Of a DNA stretch of 29,701 bases, positions 7,392 through 16,706 are shown in pieces. The notes under the pieces were generated by a model. It saw only the letters and a program-made list of their open reading frames with translations. It did no database searches and had not been told where the DNA came from. The DNA comes from JADJEI01 sp035328465. Lineage in GTDB: Bacteria > Bacteroidota > Ignavibacteria > Ignavibacteriales > Ignavibacteriaceae. The stretch spans positions 1 through 29,701 of the forward strand of contig DAOLIQ010000038.1 of NCBI GenBank assembly GCA_035328465.1, in the 5' to 3' direction. The first letter of the stretch is position 1; every line of letters starts with the position of its first letter. Position numbers and translations under genes: made by a program.

Positions 7392-9281
7392 TTATTTCAG
7401 TTCATAAAAATTATTTTTTCTATTTGAGTCTGGAATCGTATTAGTTCCTAGTTCAATATTAGAAATTTCACCTTCGGCTGATATTGAAATAGTTGTCGAG
7501 GTTTTACCATCCATCCAAACATCGGCTTGAACTTCAGTTGAATTAAGAATTTCACCATTGTAATTTTTTAGAGTTAAAATAATAGGAACAGGCATACTAC
7601 CTATTTTATCAACTGTTACTTCAAAATTATTTCCGTCTTTTTTCACATCCGAAATTGAAAGATCGGGATAACCGTTTTCGAAAAACCATGGATTCCAAAA
7701 CCAGTTCAAATTTTTACCAGAAACTTCGTTGAATGTATGAAAGAAATCATAAGGTATTGGATGCTTCCCATGCCAGCGATTTATGTACTCTTTATAAACC
7801 TCACCGAATTTTTCTGCACCAAGCATTTTACGAAGTATATCGTAAGAGATACCCGGACGTGAGTAGGCTTGCGTTCTGTAAGTGCTTCCGTGTGTTTGAT
7901 TCGAGGGAGTAACAAGCGGGAGTTCCATTTCATCACCGGCAAAATTTTCATAACTTCTTACATTCCAACTGCGCGGAGAATTACCTTCCACCATCCTTTC
8001 CTGAATATCAAACGGAATAAATACTGCCATGCCTTCATCCATCCATGCATATTTGCGCTCGTTGATTCCCATGTAGAATGGGAAATACTGATGTGCAAGT
8101 TCGTGAGATGTAACTCCAAATGTACCTGCAAGAGAATTGGTTGAACCATTATTCACAATCATTGGAAATTCCATTCCGCCGGCACCGTTAAATACCGTTT
8201 GACTCGGAAAGGGAAATGGTACACCGGGTAATTCTTTCGAATAATATTCAAGAGATTTCATTGCGAAGTATGCAACATCTTTAAAATCTTTTGAAGATGG
8301 ATTATAAGCTGCCGCAATATAAATCCTTCTTCCTGTTTGATCATCAACAACAAGACTAAGTGCATCCCACTGATAATGATCACTTATCCCAAATGCAAAA
8401 TCAGGAACTCCTTCTGCGCGGTAATTCCATTTATTTATTGAAGAAGCAGATTTATAAATATTTCCTTCCTTCAAATCCTCTTCAGTTACGATACGAATTA
8501 CTGAATCACTTTGATGAGCCTCTTTAAATAAGTTTAAATATTTTTCATTCAAAACTTCACTTGCATTTTCAAGTTCACCAGTAGCCCAAATTCCAAAATT
8601 GTTCGGGACAGAGATGTTTACATCAAAATTGCAAAAGTCATTATACATTTCATGCTGACCTGTGTAATCAATCATATCCCAGCCATCAATGTCATCATAT
8701 ACAGAAACTTGCGGATACCAATACGCAATGAAGTAAGAAGTTGAATCATATTTACCCATGCGAGGATTTTGACCAGCAGGAATTTGCACCTGCCATTGTA
8801 TTTTTATTTGATTACTCGAATTTGGAACTATCGGCTGTGAAAGAAGCACTGCTAAATTGGTTGCAGTATTACGTACAGAGTCACGACTGTTCCAATTAAT
8901 ATTTTTATTATTTATTTGAAACGTTTTTAGAATAACACCGTCAGTAATAGATTCTGCTTCAAGGTTGAAATCTCTTGCGCTCTCTTTCTTATTCATATTT
9001 TGATAGAGTCTTATTACAAATCGTTTGAGAGTATCGGGACTATTATTGTAGTATGTAATTTCTTCACTGCCTTTTAGCAATCCTGTTAACGGATCAAATT
9101 CTGCGTTGATCTTATAATCAGATGAATTTTGCCAATACCTTTCACCTGGCTTTCCATCAAATGAGCGCGTGTTTTTGTTATAAGCATCAAGAATATTTCT
9201 TGGGATATAAAATGAAGACTGAGCTAAAGCCGAACCAACTAATAAAATTGATATTAGAAAAAAAGAAAAATATTTGAACAT
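7392..9281 (-). CDS. Exported M1-family zinc aminopeptidase
   Basis: The 629-residue protein has a Sec signal peptide ending near residue 20 (SALAQ). An N-terminal beta domain (about 45-300) resembles the M1 saddle. The catalytic domain carries the substrate-binding GGMEF at 368-372 (equivalent of GAMEN), HELAHQYF with ligands H393 and H397 and catalytic E394, and the third ligand E416 in WMDEG, 18 residues after the HEXXH motif as in gluzincins. The C-terminal 90 residues form a beta domain. M1 enzymes remove N-terminal residues from peptides; this one would act in the periplasm or outside the cell. A GGAG ribosome-binding site precedes the ATG by about 6 bases. It lies 33 bp downstream of ruvB. 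No T9SS sorting domain is visible. Confidence 0.93.
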   Translation of the reverse strand: MFKYFSFFLISILLVGSALAQSSFYIPRNILDAYNKNTRSFDGKPGERYWQNSSDYKINAEFDPLTGLLKGSEEITYYNNSPDTLKRFVIRLYQNMNKKESARDFNLEAESITDGVILKTFQINNKNINWNSRDSVRNTATNLAVLLSQPIVPNSSNQIKIQWQVQIPAGQNPRMGKYDSTSYFIAYWYPQVSVYDDIDGWDMIDYTGQHEMYNDFCNFDVNISVPNNFGIWATGELENASEVLNEKYLNLFKEAHQSDSVIRIVTEEDLKEGNIYKSASSINKWNYRAEGVPDFAFGISDHYQWDALSLVVDDQTGRRIYIAAAYNPSSKDFKDVAYFAMKSLEYYSKELPGVPFPFPSQTVFNGAGGMEFPMIVNNGSTNSLAGTFGVTSHELAHQYFPFYMGINERKYAWMDEGMAVFIPFDIQERMVEGNSPRSWNVRSYENFAGDEMELPLVTPSNQTHGSTYRTQAYSRPGISYDILRKMLGAEKFGEVYKEYINRWHGKHPIPYDFFHTFNEVSGKNLNWFWNPWFFENGYPDLSISDVKKDGNNFEVTVDKIGSMPVPIILTLKNYNGEILNSTEVQADVWMDGKTSTTISISAEGEISNIELGTNTIPDSNRKNNFYELK

Positions 9282-9314
9282 AAATTCTCCGGGAAAATAT
9301 TATTAAAAAATGTT

Positions 9315-10349
9315 TTAATCGTCATTGAATAGACTGGTTGATGATTCAGATTTAAATTTTTTTCTGCCAAACCGTTTATACGCTAATTCTGTTACTTCCC
9401 TGCCGCGTGGTGTACGGTTAATAAATCCTTGTTGAATAAGGAAGGGTTCATAGACTTCTTCTATAGTGCCGGCATCTTCATTCACTGCAACCGAAAGTGT
9501 ATTAAGTCCGACAGGTCCGCCGTTATATTTTTCTATAATTGTAAGAATAATTTCTTTATCCATTTCATCAAGACCAAATTCATCAACTTCGAGAGCAGCG
9601 AGTGCAGTTTTAGAAATTTCGATATCAATTATATCCTTACTCTCAAAATCGGCAAAGTCACGGGTTCGTCTTAAAAGTCTGTTTGCAATTCGAGGAGTTC
9701 CTCTTGAGCGCTTGGCAATTTCGACAGCAGCCGCAGCATCAATCTTAATATTTAAGATTTTCGAGGAACGATTTACAATTCCTGTTAAAGTATCTGAATC
9801 ATAGTAATCTAATCTAAACTTGATCCCGAACCTATCACGCAAGGGAGAGGTAAGCATTCCTGCACGGGTAGTCGCTCCAACGAGTGTGTATTTTGGTAAA
9901 CTTATTTGTACTGTACGCGCGTTCGGTCCGCTGTCAATCATAATATCAAGTTTATAATCTTCCATTGCTGAATAAAGATACTCTTCCACAACCGGACTTA
10001 ATCGATGTATCTCATCAATAAATAATACAGAATGCTCTTCAAGATTAGTTAAAATCCCCGCGAGGTCGCCAGGTTTTTCCAATACAGGTCCGGAAGTGAC
10101 TTTGCATTTTACACCGAGTTCATTTGCAATAATATTCGCAAGTGTTGTTTTTCCTAACCCCGGAGGTCCGGTTAATAAAACATGATCAAGCGCATCGCTG
10201 CGTTTAGATGCTGCAGTGATAAATACATTTAGGTTAGAGGTGATTTTTGACTGCCCCATAAAATCTTTTAAGAATAGAGGGCGCAAAGTTGTTTCTATTA
10301 TTTTTTCTTCCGGAAGAGGTTCCGGTTGTGTCGAATTAGATTTTCTCAT
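9315..10349 (-). CDS. ruvB: Holliday junction branch-migration ATPase RuvB
   Basis: The 344-residue protein is collinear with RuvB throughout. Walker A is GPPGLGKTT (61-69) and Walker B is LFIDEIH (109-115, D112/E113). Sensor and arginine-finger segments follow (TRAGMLTSPLRDRFG), then the C-terminal winged helix (GLNTLSVAVNEDAGTIE... to TPRGREVT). RuvB is the hexameric motor that, with RuvA, drives Holliday junction branch migration in recombinational repair. ruvA and ruvC are not in the window. It starts 6 bp after the acyltransferase gene, so the two are probably co-transcribed. I note that ruvA commonly neighbours sprA in flavobacteria; here ruvB and sprA are more than 10 kb apart. Confidence 0.98.
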   Translation of the reverse strand: MRKSNSTQPEPLPEEKIIETTLRPLFLKDFMGQSKITSNLNVFITAASKRSDALDHVLLTGPPGLGKTTLANIIANELGVKCKVTSGPVLEKPGDLAGILTNLEEHSVLFIDEIHRLSPVVEEYLYSAMEDYKLDIMIDSGPNARTVQISLPKYTLVGATTRAGMLTSPLRDRFGIKFRLDYYDSDTLTGIVNRSSKILNIKIDAAAAVEIAKRSRGTPRIANRLLRRTRDFADFESKDIIDIEISKTALAALEVDEFGLDEMDKEIILTIIEKYNGGPVGLNTLSVAVNEDAGTIEEVYEPFLIQQGFINRTPRGREVTELAYKRFGRKKFKSESSTSLFNDD

Positions 10350-10355
10350 TAAAAA

Positions 10356-11450
10356 TTATGTGACTAGTTGTTTATTCTTAAACTTTAATTTATTTAAAAC
10401 AAATACCATTAAAATCATTAACGTAACCATGATTGCGGCGATTAACACAGTTGTTATCGGTGTTAATTTTTCACCGAAGATAGCAAATAATCCCGGGTTC
10501 CATGCGCTTCCATAAAGTATCATTAAATGAACAACATAAATTAACAAAGTATTTCGACCAAGAAGAATAAATATTTTTGGAATGTTTTCTATCTTAATTG
10601 AGATTAATGAAACTACTCCTGTTAATAAAAGCACAAAGCCCATTCGAAAAGTAATAGTGCTGAGGGCTTCATTCCATGGATGAACATTTCCGACCGGATA
10701 TGGTATCAGATTATTTAATACAAAAGCAATTATCATAAATACTGCAGCGGCAGATGAAACAATATAACTGAAGCGGGTGGTTTTAAATACTAAAGGATGA
10801 TTTGCAAGATAACTTCCAAGAACCCCTCCGCAAATAACATAACCTGCCCAGGGAAATAGTGGAAATAACGAACCGGTTTTGCTGTAAAAATATGCAGCTA
10901 TCGGCTCGGGGAAATAATTCAACCAGTTAATGTTTTCTGTAAATATTGAGAGAGTAAAAAAGGCAGAACCAATTATTCCAAAAAAATAATAATCATTCAA
11001 TTTTAATTTCTCAGTTATAAAAGCAAGTATTAAAATGAACAATAATCCAAAACCAATTAATTGCAGCACATCAACAGCGATAAAAATCTTCCAACTTGCT
11101 GCTGTCACTTCAGAAAAATCTATTATTGTGTAAGTTGGATATTTAAGTAAATAGCCAAGACTAACCAGCAGCAGCACTCGTTTAAATCCCTTGAGTACTC
11201 TTGGGTTTTTGAGATAGGAGGTTTTGTTCAACCTGAATAAATATGTGAAAACACTTCCAGCTGTAAAAAGAAAAATCGGAGCAGTCATTCCACGCATAAA
11301 TAACCAAACAGCAAATACAGGAGAATCTAAATCGCGAAAAGAATTTCCTAAAAGTGCATCAACCGTGTGTCCCTGTACCATTTGAAGTACGGCAAAAGTG
11401 CGCAATAAATCAATAAATATTATTCGATGTTTTTTTTCGGTATGCGTCAT
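10356..11450 (-). CDS. Polytopic membrane acyltransferase (DUF1624/HGSNAT-like)
   Basis: The 364-residue protein has about ten hydrophobic membrane segments. The N-terminal motif IDLLRTFAVLQMVQGH (13-28) is followed by RGMTAPIFLFTAG and, near the C-terminus, by NTLLIYVVH. This pattern fits the DUF1624/heparan-alpha-glucosaminide N-acetyltransferase catalytic family and the related acyltransferase-3 proteins. H28 is the best candidate for the acyl-transfer residue. Members move acetyl or acyl groups across the inner membrane onto sugars or other acceptors; the acceptor here is unknown. The gene is first in a minus-strand run with ruvB (6 bp apart), with a long non-coding stretch upstream. An acyltransferase-3 assignment remains possible. 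Confidence 0.65.
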   Translation of the reverse strand: MTHTEKKHRIIFIDLLRTFAVLQMVQGHTVDALLGNSFRDLDSPVFAVWLFMRGMTAPIFLFTAGSVFTYLFRLNKTSYLKNPRVLKGFKRVLLLVSLGYLLKYPTYTIIDFSEVTAASWKIFIAVDVLQLIGFGLLFILILAFITEKLKLNDYYFFGIIGSAFFTLSIFTENINWLNYFPEPIAAYFYSKTGSLFPLFPWAGYVICGGVLGSYLANHPLVFKTTRFSYIVSSAAAVFMIIAFVLNNLIPYPVGNVHPWNEALSTITFRMGFVLLLTGVVSLISIKIENIPKIFILLGRNTLLIYVVHLMILYGSAWNPGLFAIFGEKLTPITTVLIAAIMVTLMILMVFVLNKLKFKNKQLVT

Positions 11451-11961
11451 TTATATTAATTAAACTTTGCCGTTTGAACGTTTGAAATTACTCAATTAGT
11501 TTTAATTATTAAAAAGAATCCTGTGTAAAATTACTTTTATGTTTATGTTTTTTGGAATTTATTTTTCCCAAATAGTTCTTCGAATAAAATTTCGGAAAGA
11601 TGTTGAAATAATTTTAGTCTGATAAAATGAATTCTTTTATAAAAAGTTGCTGAAAATAATTACTGTTCAAACTACCTTTCGCATTGTAAAACTGTTTTTT
11701 GTATTATGTCAACTTTAAACAAGTTATGTGTGCATCTATAATTGAATGAGTCTAATTTCTGTTTCTTTTGTTTAGCATCTCCTAATTCGCTCAACCAATC
11801 AATTCAATGTTAGAAAAATAAAGTGATAGCTTATAAAAATTTTCAAATGGAAAGGAATAAATACCTGATATTTTACTAAAAATTAAGTGATAGGAAGTAA
11901 AATCAATTAGATAATCTATAGAATAATTTCAATTGCATAGGAAAAGCATTTAGATTCGGTC
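11451..11961. other. Non-coding stretch upstream of the acyltransferase gene
   Basis: About 510 very AT-rich bases without a credible gene or RNA. It must hold the promoter for the acyltransferase-ruvB run, but I found no clear TAnnTTTG element on the minus strand. The only structure I noticed is a 13-base near-repeat, aataaagtgatag at 11817-11829 and aattaagtgatag at 11881-11893 (one mismatch), of unknown meaning. Confidence 0.5.
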
Positions 11962-11993
11962 AAAAAAAATGACCCCGAGAATAATCGGGGTCA
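11962..11993 (-). terminator. Rho-independent terminator of dnaK
   Basis: Arms 11970-11978 (tgaccccga) and 11985-11993 form a perfect 9-bp GC-rich stem with a 6-nt loop. Read on the minus strand, the stem is followed directly by eight T residues (11962-11969). It lies about 30 bp beyond the dnaK stop: a textbook intrinsic terminator. Confidence 0.93.
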
Positions 11994-12022
11994 CTAAGAG
12001 AAACAGCTAAAAGAAAAATGGA

Positions 12023-13945
12023 TTATTTATCTTTATTTTCATCATCAACAACTTCGTAAGAAGCGTCTTGAACATTTTCCTTTTCATCCTTTTTAGAAGA
12101 TTCAGTTTTCGGCTCTGTCTGAGGTCCGCTTTGAGGTTGAGGACCGGCTTGAGAGTACAATTGCGAAGCTATTTCATTCCAAACTTTATTAAGAGCTTCG
12201 GTAGCAGCCTTAATTTGTTCGGAATTATTCGAAGCTAAAGAATCTTCAACTTTTTTAATTTCAGACTCAAGTTTCGATTTATTATCAGGTGAGATTTTAT
12301 CTTTCATTTCTTCAATCTGTTTTTTGGTCTGGAATACTAAACTATCCGCCTGATTACGAATTTCAACAGCTTCCTTTTTAGCTTTATCTTCAGCAGCATG
12401 TTCTTTAGCATCCTTTTTCATTCTCTCCACTTCCTCTTTATTCAATCCGCTAGAAGAAGTAATTCTAATACTTTGTTCTTTACCCGTTGCTTTATCCTTG
12501 GCTGAAACATGCAGAATACCGTTTGCATCAATATCAAAAGTAACTTCAATTTGAGGTACCCCCCTTGGAGCAGGAGGAATTCCATCAAGATGAAATCTTC
12601 CAAGGGTTCTGTTATCGGCAGCCATAGTACGCTCTCCCTGAAGTACGTTAATTTCTACTGATGGCTGATTATCAGATGCAGTTGAGAATATTTCACTTTT
12701 CTTTGTCGGGATAGTTGTGTTTGCTTCAATTAACCTTGTCATCATTCCGCCTAAAGTTTCGATTCCTAATGCAAGGGGAGTAACATCAAGCAGCAGTACA
12801 TCTTTTATATCACCGGCTAATACCCCGCCCTGAATCGCTGCACCAACAGCAACAACTTCATCAGGATTTACACCCTTGTGGGGTTCTCTTCCGAATAGAT
12901 TCTTAACTAATTCCTGGACCATTGGAATTCTTGTTGAACCGCCGACTAAAATAACTTCGCTAATCTGATCCCTGCTAACACCCGAATCTTTAATAGCCTG
13001 TTCGCAAGGTATTTTCGTCCTTTGAACTAAAGCATCAATCAGTTGTTCAAATTTAGAACGTGAGATATTAATATTTAAATGCTTAGGACCATCTTGTGTT
13101 GCAGTGATAAAAGGCAGATTAACATCTGTGGACATAGAAGAAGATAATTCAATCTTAGCTTTCTCCGCAGCTTCTTTTAACCTTTGAAGTGCCATAGGAT
13201 CTTTTTTAAGATCAATACCCTCCTGCTTTCTGAATTCTTCTGCAAGATAATCTATAAGCTGCTGATCAAAATCATCACCACCGAGGTGAGTATCGCCATT
13301 GGTTGACTTGACTTCAAATACACCTTCGCCAAGCTGAAGAATAGAAATATCGAACGTACCGCCGCCTAAATCATAAACTGCAACAATCTCATCTTTATTT
13401 TTTTTATCCAGTCCATAAGCTAAAGCAGCAGCAGTTGGCTCATTAATAATTCTTCTAACTTTTAATCCAGCAATTTCTCCTGCATCCTTTGTAGCTTGTC
13501 TTTGAGAATCATTAAAATAAGCCGGAACAGTAATAACAGCTTCTGTAACTTCCTGCCCGAGATAATCTTCAGCAGTTTTTTTCATTTTTTGAAGAATCAT
13601 TGAACTGATTTCAGGTGGAGAATAAACTCTATCCAAAATTCTTACTCTTGCAGAATTATTATCGCCAGCCACAACCTCATAAGGTATTTCTTTTTTTTCT
13701 CTATCTACTTCCTGAATCATCCTGCCCATAAATCTTTTAATAGAAAAGATTGTATTTTTTGGATTAGTTATCGCTTGTCTTTTTGCAGGCTGTCCGACTA
13801 ATCTTTCACCTGATTTTGTGAAAGCAACTACCGATGGGGTGGTTCTACCGCCTTCTGAATTTGGTATTACTACCGGATCGTTGCCTTCCATTACTGCGAC
13901 ACACGAATTGGTTGTGCCTAAGTCAATTCCAATTATTTTTCCCAT
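12023..13945 (-). CDS. dnaK: Chaperone protein DnaK (Hsp70)
   Basis: The 640-residue protein is full-length Hsp70. It begins with IIGIDLGTTNSCVAV and carries the other ATPase signatures (VYDLGGGTFDIS and VGGSTRIPMVQ), the substrate-binding beta domain after the DVTPLALGIETLGG linker region, and a helical lid from about residue 500. The C-terminal tail is Gln/Pro-rich, then charged (YEVVDDENKDK). It folds nascent and damaged proteins in the cytoplasm with DnaJ and GrpE, neither of which is in the window. A strong AGGAG ribosome-binding site (complement of 13955-13959) lies 9 bases before the ATG. It appears to be a single-gene transcript with its own terminator. No CIRCE (HrcA) operator is visible upstream. 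Confidence 0.99.
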   Translation of the reverse strand: MGKIIGIDLGTTNSCVAVMEGNDPVVIPNSEGGRTTPSVVAFTKSGERLVGQPAKRQAITNPKNTIFSIKRFMGRMIQEVDREKKEIPYEVVAGDNNSARVRILDRVYSPPEISSMILQKMKKTAEDYLGQEVTEAVITVPAYFNDSQRQATKDAGEIAGLKVRRIINEPTAAALAYGLDKKNKDEIVAVYDLGGGTFDISILQLGEGVFEVKSTNGDTHLGGDDFDQQLIDYLAEEFRKQEGIDLKKDPMALQRLKEAAEKAKIELSSSMSTDVNLPFITATQDGPKHLNINISRSKFEQLIDALVQRTKIPCEQAIKDSGVSRDQISEVILVGGSTRIPMVQELVKNLFGREPHKGVNPDEVVAVGAAIQGGVLAGDIKDVLLLDVTPLALGIETLGGMMTRLIEANTTIPTKKSEIFSTASDNQPSVEINVLQGERTMAADNRTLGRFHLDGIPPAPRGVPQIEVTFDIDANGILHVSAKDKATGKEQSIRITSSSGLNKEEVERMKKDAKEHAAEDKAKKEAVEIRNQADSLVFQTKKQIEEMKDKISPDNKSKLESEIKKVEDSLASNNSEQIKAATEALNKVWNEIASQLYSQAGPQPQSGPQTEPKTESSKKDEKENVQDASYEVVDDENKDK

Positions 13946-14316
13946 TAATTAATTCTCCTTTTTCTCTAATTTATTTTTAATGTTAATTTATTTGCTGTTC
14001 AATAATTTAATTGATTACGAAAGATGTCAATTTAAACCAACCAAATTTCTATTTTTGGATGAATGAAATTGTATAGTTTTCTTTGTTTACTTTGCATTCT
14101 AAAAAGATTTAATTTTATCTAAAGTCTTTTTCAGTATTTCATTGTTACAATCAGTGTGCCATACAAGAAGTTAGAAAATCTGTAAATTTTCGACATTTTT
14201 CTACTTTGATTTAGCTTCGAGTCGGCAAATATGGCAGGCTAAGCTGCGATCTGACAGAGAAAGTTGAAATTGGCAATAAATTAACAGCTTGATCAAATTA
14301 TTATTTAGAGGCTACC
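13946..14316. other. Divergent intergenic region between dnaK and birA
   Basis: About 370 AT-rich bases without a gene. It must contain the dnaK promoter (-) and the birA promoter (+). I see no CIRCE inverted repeat and no good TAnnTTTG for either gene. A weak dyad, TTAGC (14211-14215) with GCTAA (14238-14242), is too short to call. TAGAGG at 14306-14311 is the birA ribosome-binding site. Confidence 0.6.
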
Positions 14317-15087
14317 GTGTTTGAAATTGAAGAGTTTGATATAAAATTAGAGACCGAAAAAATCGGGAGAAATTTTATTTATACAGAAGAAATTGATTCA
14401 ACAAATTCATACCTGATGAATCGGGAATTTAATCCACCCGATGGTACAGTTGTACTTGCCGAAAAACAGTCAAAGGGAAGGGGTCGCAAAGATCGCAATT
14501 GGCACAGCTTAAAAGATGTTAATTTGACTTTTTCAATTTTATTAAAGGACAGTAAATACTTTAGAACTAATTTCAATTTAATCAACTTTAGTGCTGCACT
14601 GTCTGTTGCGATTTCAATTGAAAATTTATATCAACTTAAACCTGAATTAAAATGGCCTAATGATGTGTTGATAAACGGCAAAAAGGTTTCCGGCATCTTG
14701 CTTGAATCTACGAGCAAAGGCGAAAAAGTCGAACGGATAGTAATTGGTATTGGGCTAAATGTTAATCAAAATATTTTTCAAGGGACGTATAACATTGCAC
14801 CAACATCTTTGAAATTAGAATTGAACAGACATATTGATCGGGAAATTCTTCTTGCAGAATTACTCAATCATTTTGAAAATCTTCTTCACAAAACTAAGGT
14901 TAAGCCTGAATGGATTTTAAACGAATGGAGGAACCGCTGCAGAATGATTGGAGAAAGAATCACAATCATTGAAGGCGAAAAAACTGTAACAGGTATATTC
15001 GATGATATTGATGATGCTGGATTTCTGATCCTGCGTCAGGGAACTCGAACTCAAAAAATATTCGCCGGGGATTTATCGTCAGCATGA
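14317..15087 (+). CDS. birA: Biotin--[acetyl-CoA-carboxylase] ligase
   Basis: The 256-residue protein is the catalytic plus C-terminal part of biotin protein ligase without the N-terminal DNA-binding domain, so it is a monofunctional (class I) enzyme and not a biotin-operon repressor. Motifs are GRGRKDRNW at 54-62 (the biotinyl-AMP loop, with Asp where Gly is usual) and the catalytic KWPNDV at 112-117, followed by GKKVSGILLE. It activates biotin with ATP and attaches it to the AccB (BCCP) lysine. The start is GTG at 14317, supported by TAGAGG five bases upstream. Its stop overlaps the coaX start as ATGA. The accD gene for the same carboxylase lies on the facing strand about 1.6 kb away. Confidence 0.95.
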   Translation: MFEIEEFDIKLETEKIGRNFIYTEEIDSTNSYLMNREFNPPDGTVVLAEKQSKGRGRKDRNWHSLKDVNLTFSILLKDSKYFRTNFNLINFSAALSVAISIENLYQLKPELKWPNDVLINGKKVSGILLESTSKGEKVERIVIGIGLNVNQNIFQGTYNIAPTSLKLELNRHIDREILLAELLNHFENLLHKTKVKPEWILNEWRNRCRMIGERITIIEGEKTVTGIFDDIDDAGFLILRQGTRTQKIFAGDLSSA

Positions 15088-15851
15088 TTTTAACGTGCGA
15101 TATCGGAAACAGCAGAATAAAATTCGGATTATTTATTGGTGACGACCTTATCGATCTTCGAGCTTATCATAAAATTGAGCATTCAATTAAATTTATTCTT
15201 GAAGTTCAACCCGAAGTTATTGCAATTTCATCTGTCGCATCTGTTAAATTAAATCAACTTATAAACGCCATTAAACCAAAATTTTTGTCGAACATTTTCT
15301 TGGTGGATAGGAATCAACACTTTAATCTAATAATAAATTACAACTCTGCTGCCACACTTGGAATTGATAGAATATGTTCTGCAGAAGGAGCAATCTATCT
15401 TCTTCAAAAAGACAAACAACTAAATCAGATTAATGAAAACGATTTTATAATGATAATCGATTTTGGCACAGCGACAACTATTAATCTTATCAAATTCCCA
15501 AATCTTTTTGAAGGCGGCTTAATTATACCCGGTATAAAATTGATGAGTGAATCACTTTACAAGCAAACCGAGCAATTGCCCGAGATAAATATCACACGAA
15601 CGAAATCAGTAATTGGCAAAACAACAGAAGAGAATATTAATAATGGAATAGTTAATTCTACTGCAGGATTAATTGAAAGGGTAATTCGAAAAATTAAAAA
15701 TGAATTTAAAGCTGATGTTAAAAAAATATTCATTACTGGTGGAAATGCAAAAACGATAATGGAAAGTTTAGATTTCGAATATGAATACTCTGAAGGCTTA
15801 GTACTTTATGGGATAAAATCAATTTACGATTTGAACATAAAAAGAAATTAG
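15084..15851 (+). CDS. coaX: Type III pantothenate kinase
   Basis: The 255-residue protein belongs to the ASKHA-fold type III pantothenate kinases. It has the N-terminal phosphate motif DIGNSRIKFGLF at 6-17, TLGIDRICSAEGA in the middle, the adenosine/phosphate motif IDFGTATTINL and EGGLIIPGIKLM. It phosphorylates pantothenate, the first committed step of CoA synthesis; this type needs a monovalent cation and is not inhibited by CoA. It starts inside the birA stop (ATGA overlap), so translation is coupled. Its stop overlaps the panC stop on the other strand by 4 bp. PanC makes the pantothenate that CoaX uses, so the two convergent genes are consecutive pathway steps. Confidence 0.95.
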   Translation: MILTCDIGNSRIKFGLFIGDDLIDLRAYHKIEHSIKFILEVQPEVIAISSVASVKLNQLINAIKPKFLSNIFLVDRNQHFNLIINYNSAATLGIDRICSAEGAIYLLQKDKQLNQINENDFIMIIDFGTATTINLIKFPNLFEGGLIIPGIKLMSESLYKQTEQLPEINITRTKSVIGKTTEENINNGIVNSTAGLIERVIRKIKNEFKADVKKIFITGGNAKTIMESLDFEYEYSEGLVLYGIKSIYDLNIKRN

Positions 15852-16705
15852 AGTTTTAATAATAAATTATCTATCAAGCGGGTATGTCCAATTTTACAGG
15901 CAATGAGAATTAAATACTCAATCCCCTCATTAAGGTTTTCGGTTTCAATAAAGGTTTTTGCCTCTACGATTTTTATATAATTTATCTGAGCAGTTGCGAC
16001 AGATGAAATTAAATTTTTCATTTCCTCAATCAATCTTTGCGAATTACGTGCGCCAATTTCAACTTTGTTCTTCGCTAGCTTCAAGGCTTCCGACAGTACA
16101 AGAGCATCTTTTCGTTCAGCAGCGGATAAATAAACATTTCTTGAACTCATCGCCAATCCATCTGGTTCACGAACAATAGGGCATACAATTATTTGTATAT
16201 CAAATTTTAAATCGCTGACCATTTTTTTTAATACTGCAACTTGCTGTGCATCTTTCTGACCGAAAAATGCGTAATCAGGTTGGACAATATTAAATAGAAT
16301 TGATACTACAGTTGTGACTCCTCGGAAATGTGTCGGACGAAACTCCCCCTCTAATATTTTTGCCAATGGACCGACTTCAATAAAGGAAGAAAAACCGGGA
16401 GTATAAATCTCGTCTATCTCCGGACAAAATAGATAATCAACATTTTCTCTTAATAGCAAAGAGGAATCACGATTAAGGTCGCGCGGATATTTTGATAGAT
16501 CCTCTGTAGGTGAAAACTGAGTAGGATTAACAAATATAGAAACGATAGTCACATCACATTTCCTTTGTGATTCCCTTACTAACGACAAATGTCCTTCATG
16601 AAGAAAGCCCATGGTGGGAACAAAACCGATGCTTTTGTTCGCAGCCTTTAGTGATCTAATTATTTTTCTGAGATCTGAAACAGTAGAAAGAGTTTCGATT
16701 TGAAC
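15848..16705 (-). CDS. panC: Pantothenate synthetase, with no canonical start codon
   Basis: PanC condenses pantoate and beta-alanine with ATP to give pantothenate. The first ATG (16610-16612) opens at MGFLHEGHLSLV, inside the HIGH-like ATP-binding motif, and would give only 254 residues. The same frame stays open upstream to a TGA at 16712-16714 and encodes 33 more residues that look like a normal PanC N-terminus (VQIETLSTVSDLRK, then SIGFVPT before MGF), giving the family length of about 283-287. That segment has no ATG, GTG or TTG. Candidate starts are GTT (16703-16705, used here), or ATC (16697-16699) five bases after a GAGG made by the accD stop region. A sequence error or a non-standard start must be assumed. 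Later motifs (FFGQKDAQQV, REPDGLAMSSRN) are intact. Confidence 0.9.
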   Translation of the reverse strand, partial: VQIETLSTVSDLRKIIRSLKAANKSIGFVPTMGFLHEGHLSLVRESQRKCDVTIVSIFVNPTQFSPTEDLSKYPRDLNRDSSLLLRENVDYLFCPEIDEIYTPGFSSFIEVGPLAKILEGEFRPTHFRGVTTVVSILFNIVQPDYAFFGQKDAQQVAVLKKMVSDLKFDIQIIVCPIVREPDGLAMSSRNVYLSAAERKDALVLSEALKLAKNKVEIGARNSQRLIEEMKNLISSVATAQINYIKIVEAKTFIETENLNEGIEYLILIACKIGHTRLIDNLLLKL

Positions 16706-16706
16706 C

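Noticed and set aside
9466..9804. A 112-residue open frame on the plus strand opposite ruvB
   Set aside because: It lies wholly antisense to the highly conserved ruvB, with no ribosome-binding site or recognisable domain. It is a shadow frame.
14144..14161. A sigma-54-like sequence on the minus strand, TGGCACACTGATTGTAAC, about 200 bp before dnaK
   Set aside because: The essential -12 GC is GT here, and a single match in a long AT-rich leader is weak evidence.
14211..14242. A possible CIRCE-like dyad, TTAGC...GCTAA, upstream of dnaK
   Set aside because: The arms are only five bases, the spacing is wrong and the ACTC/GAGT core of CIRCE is missing.
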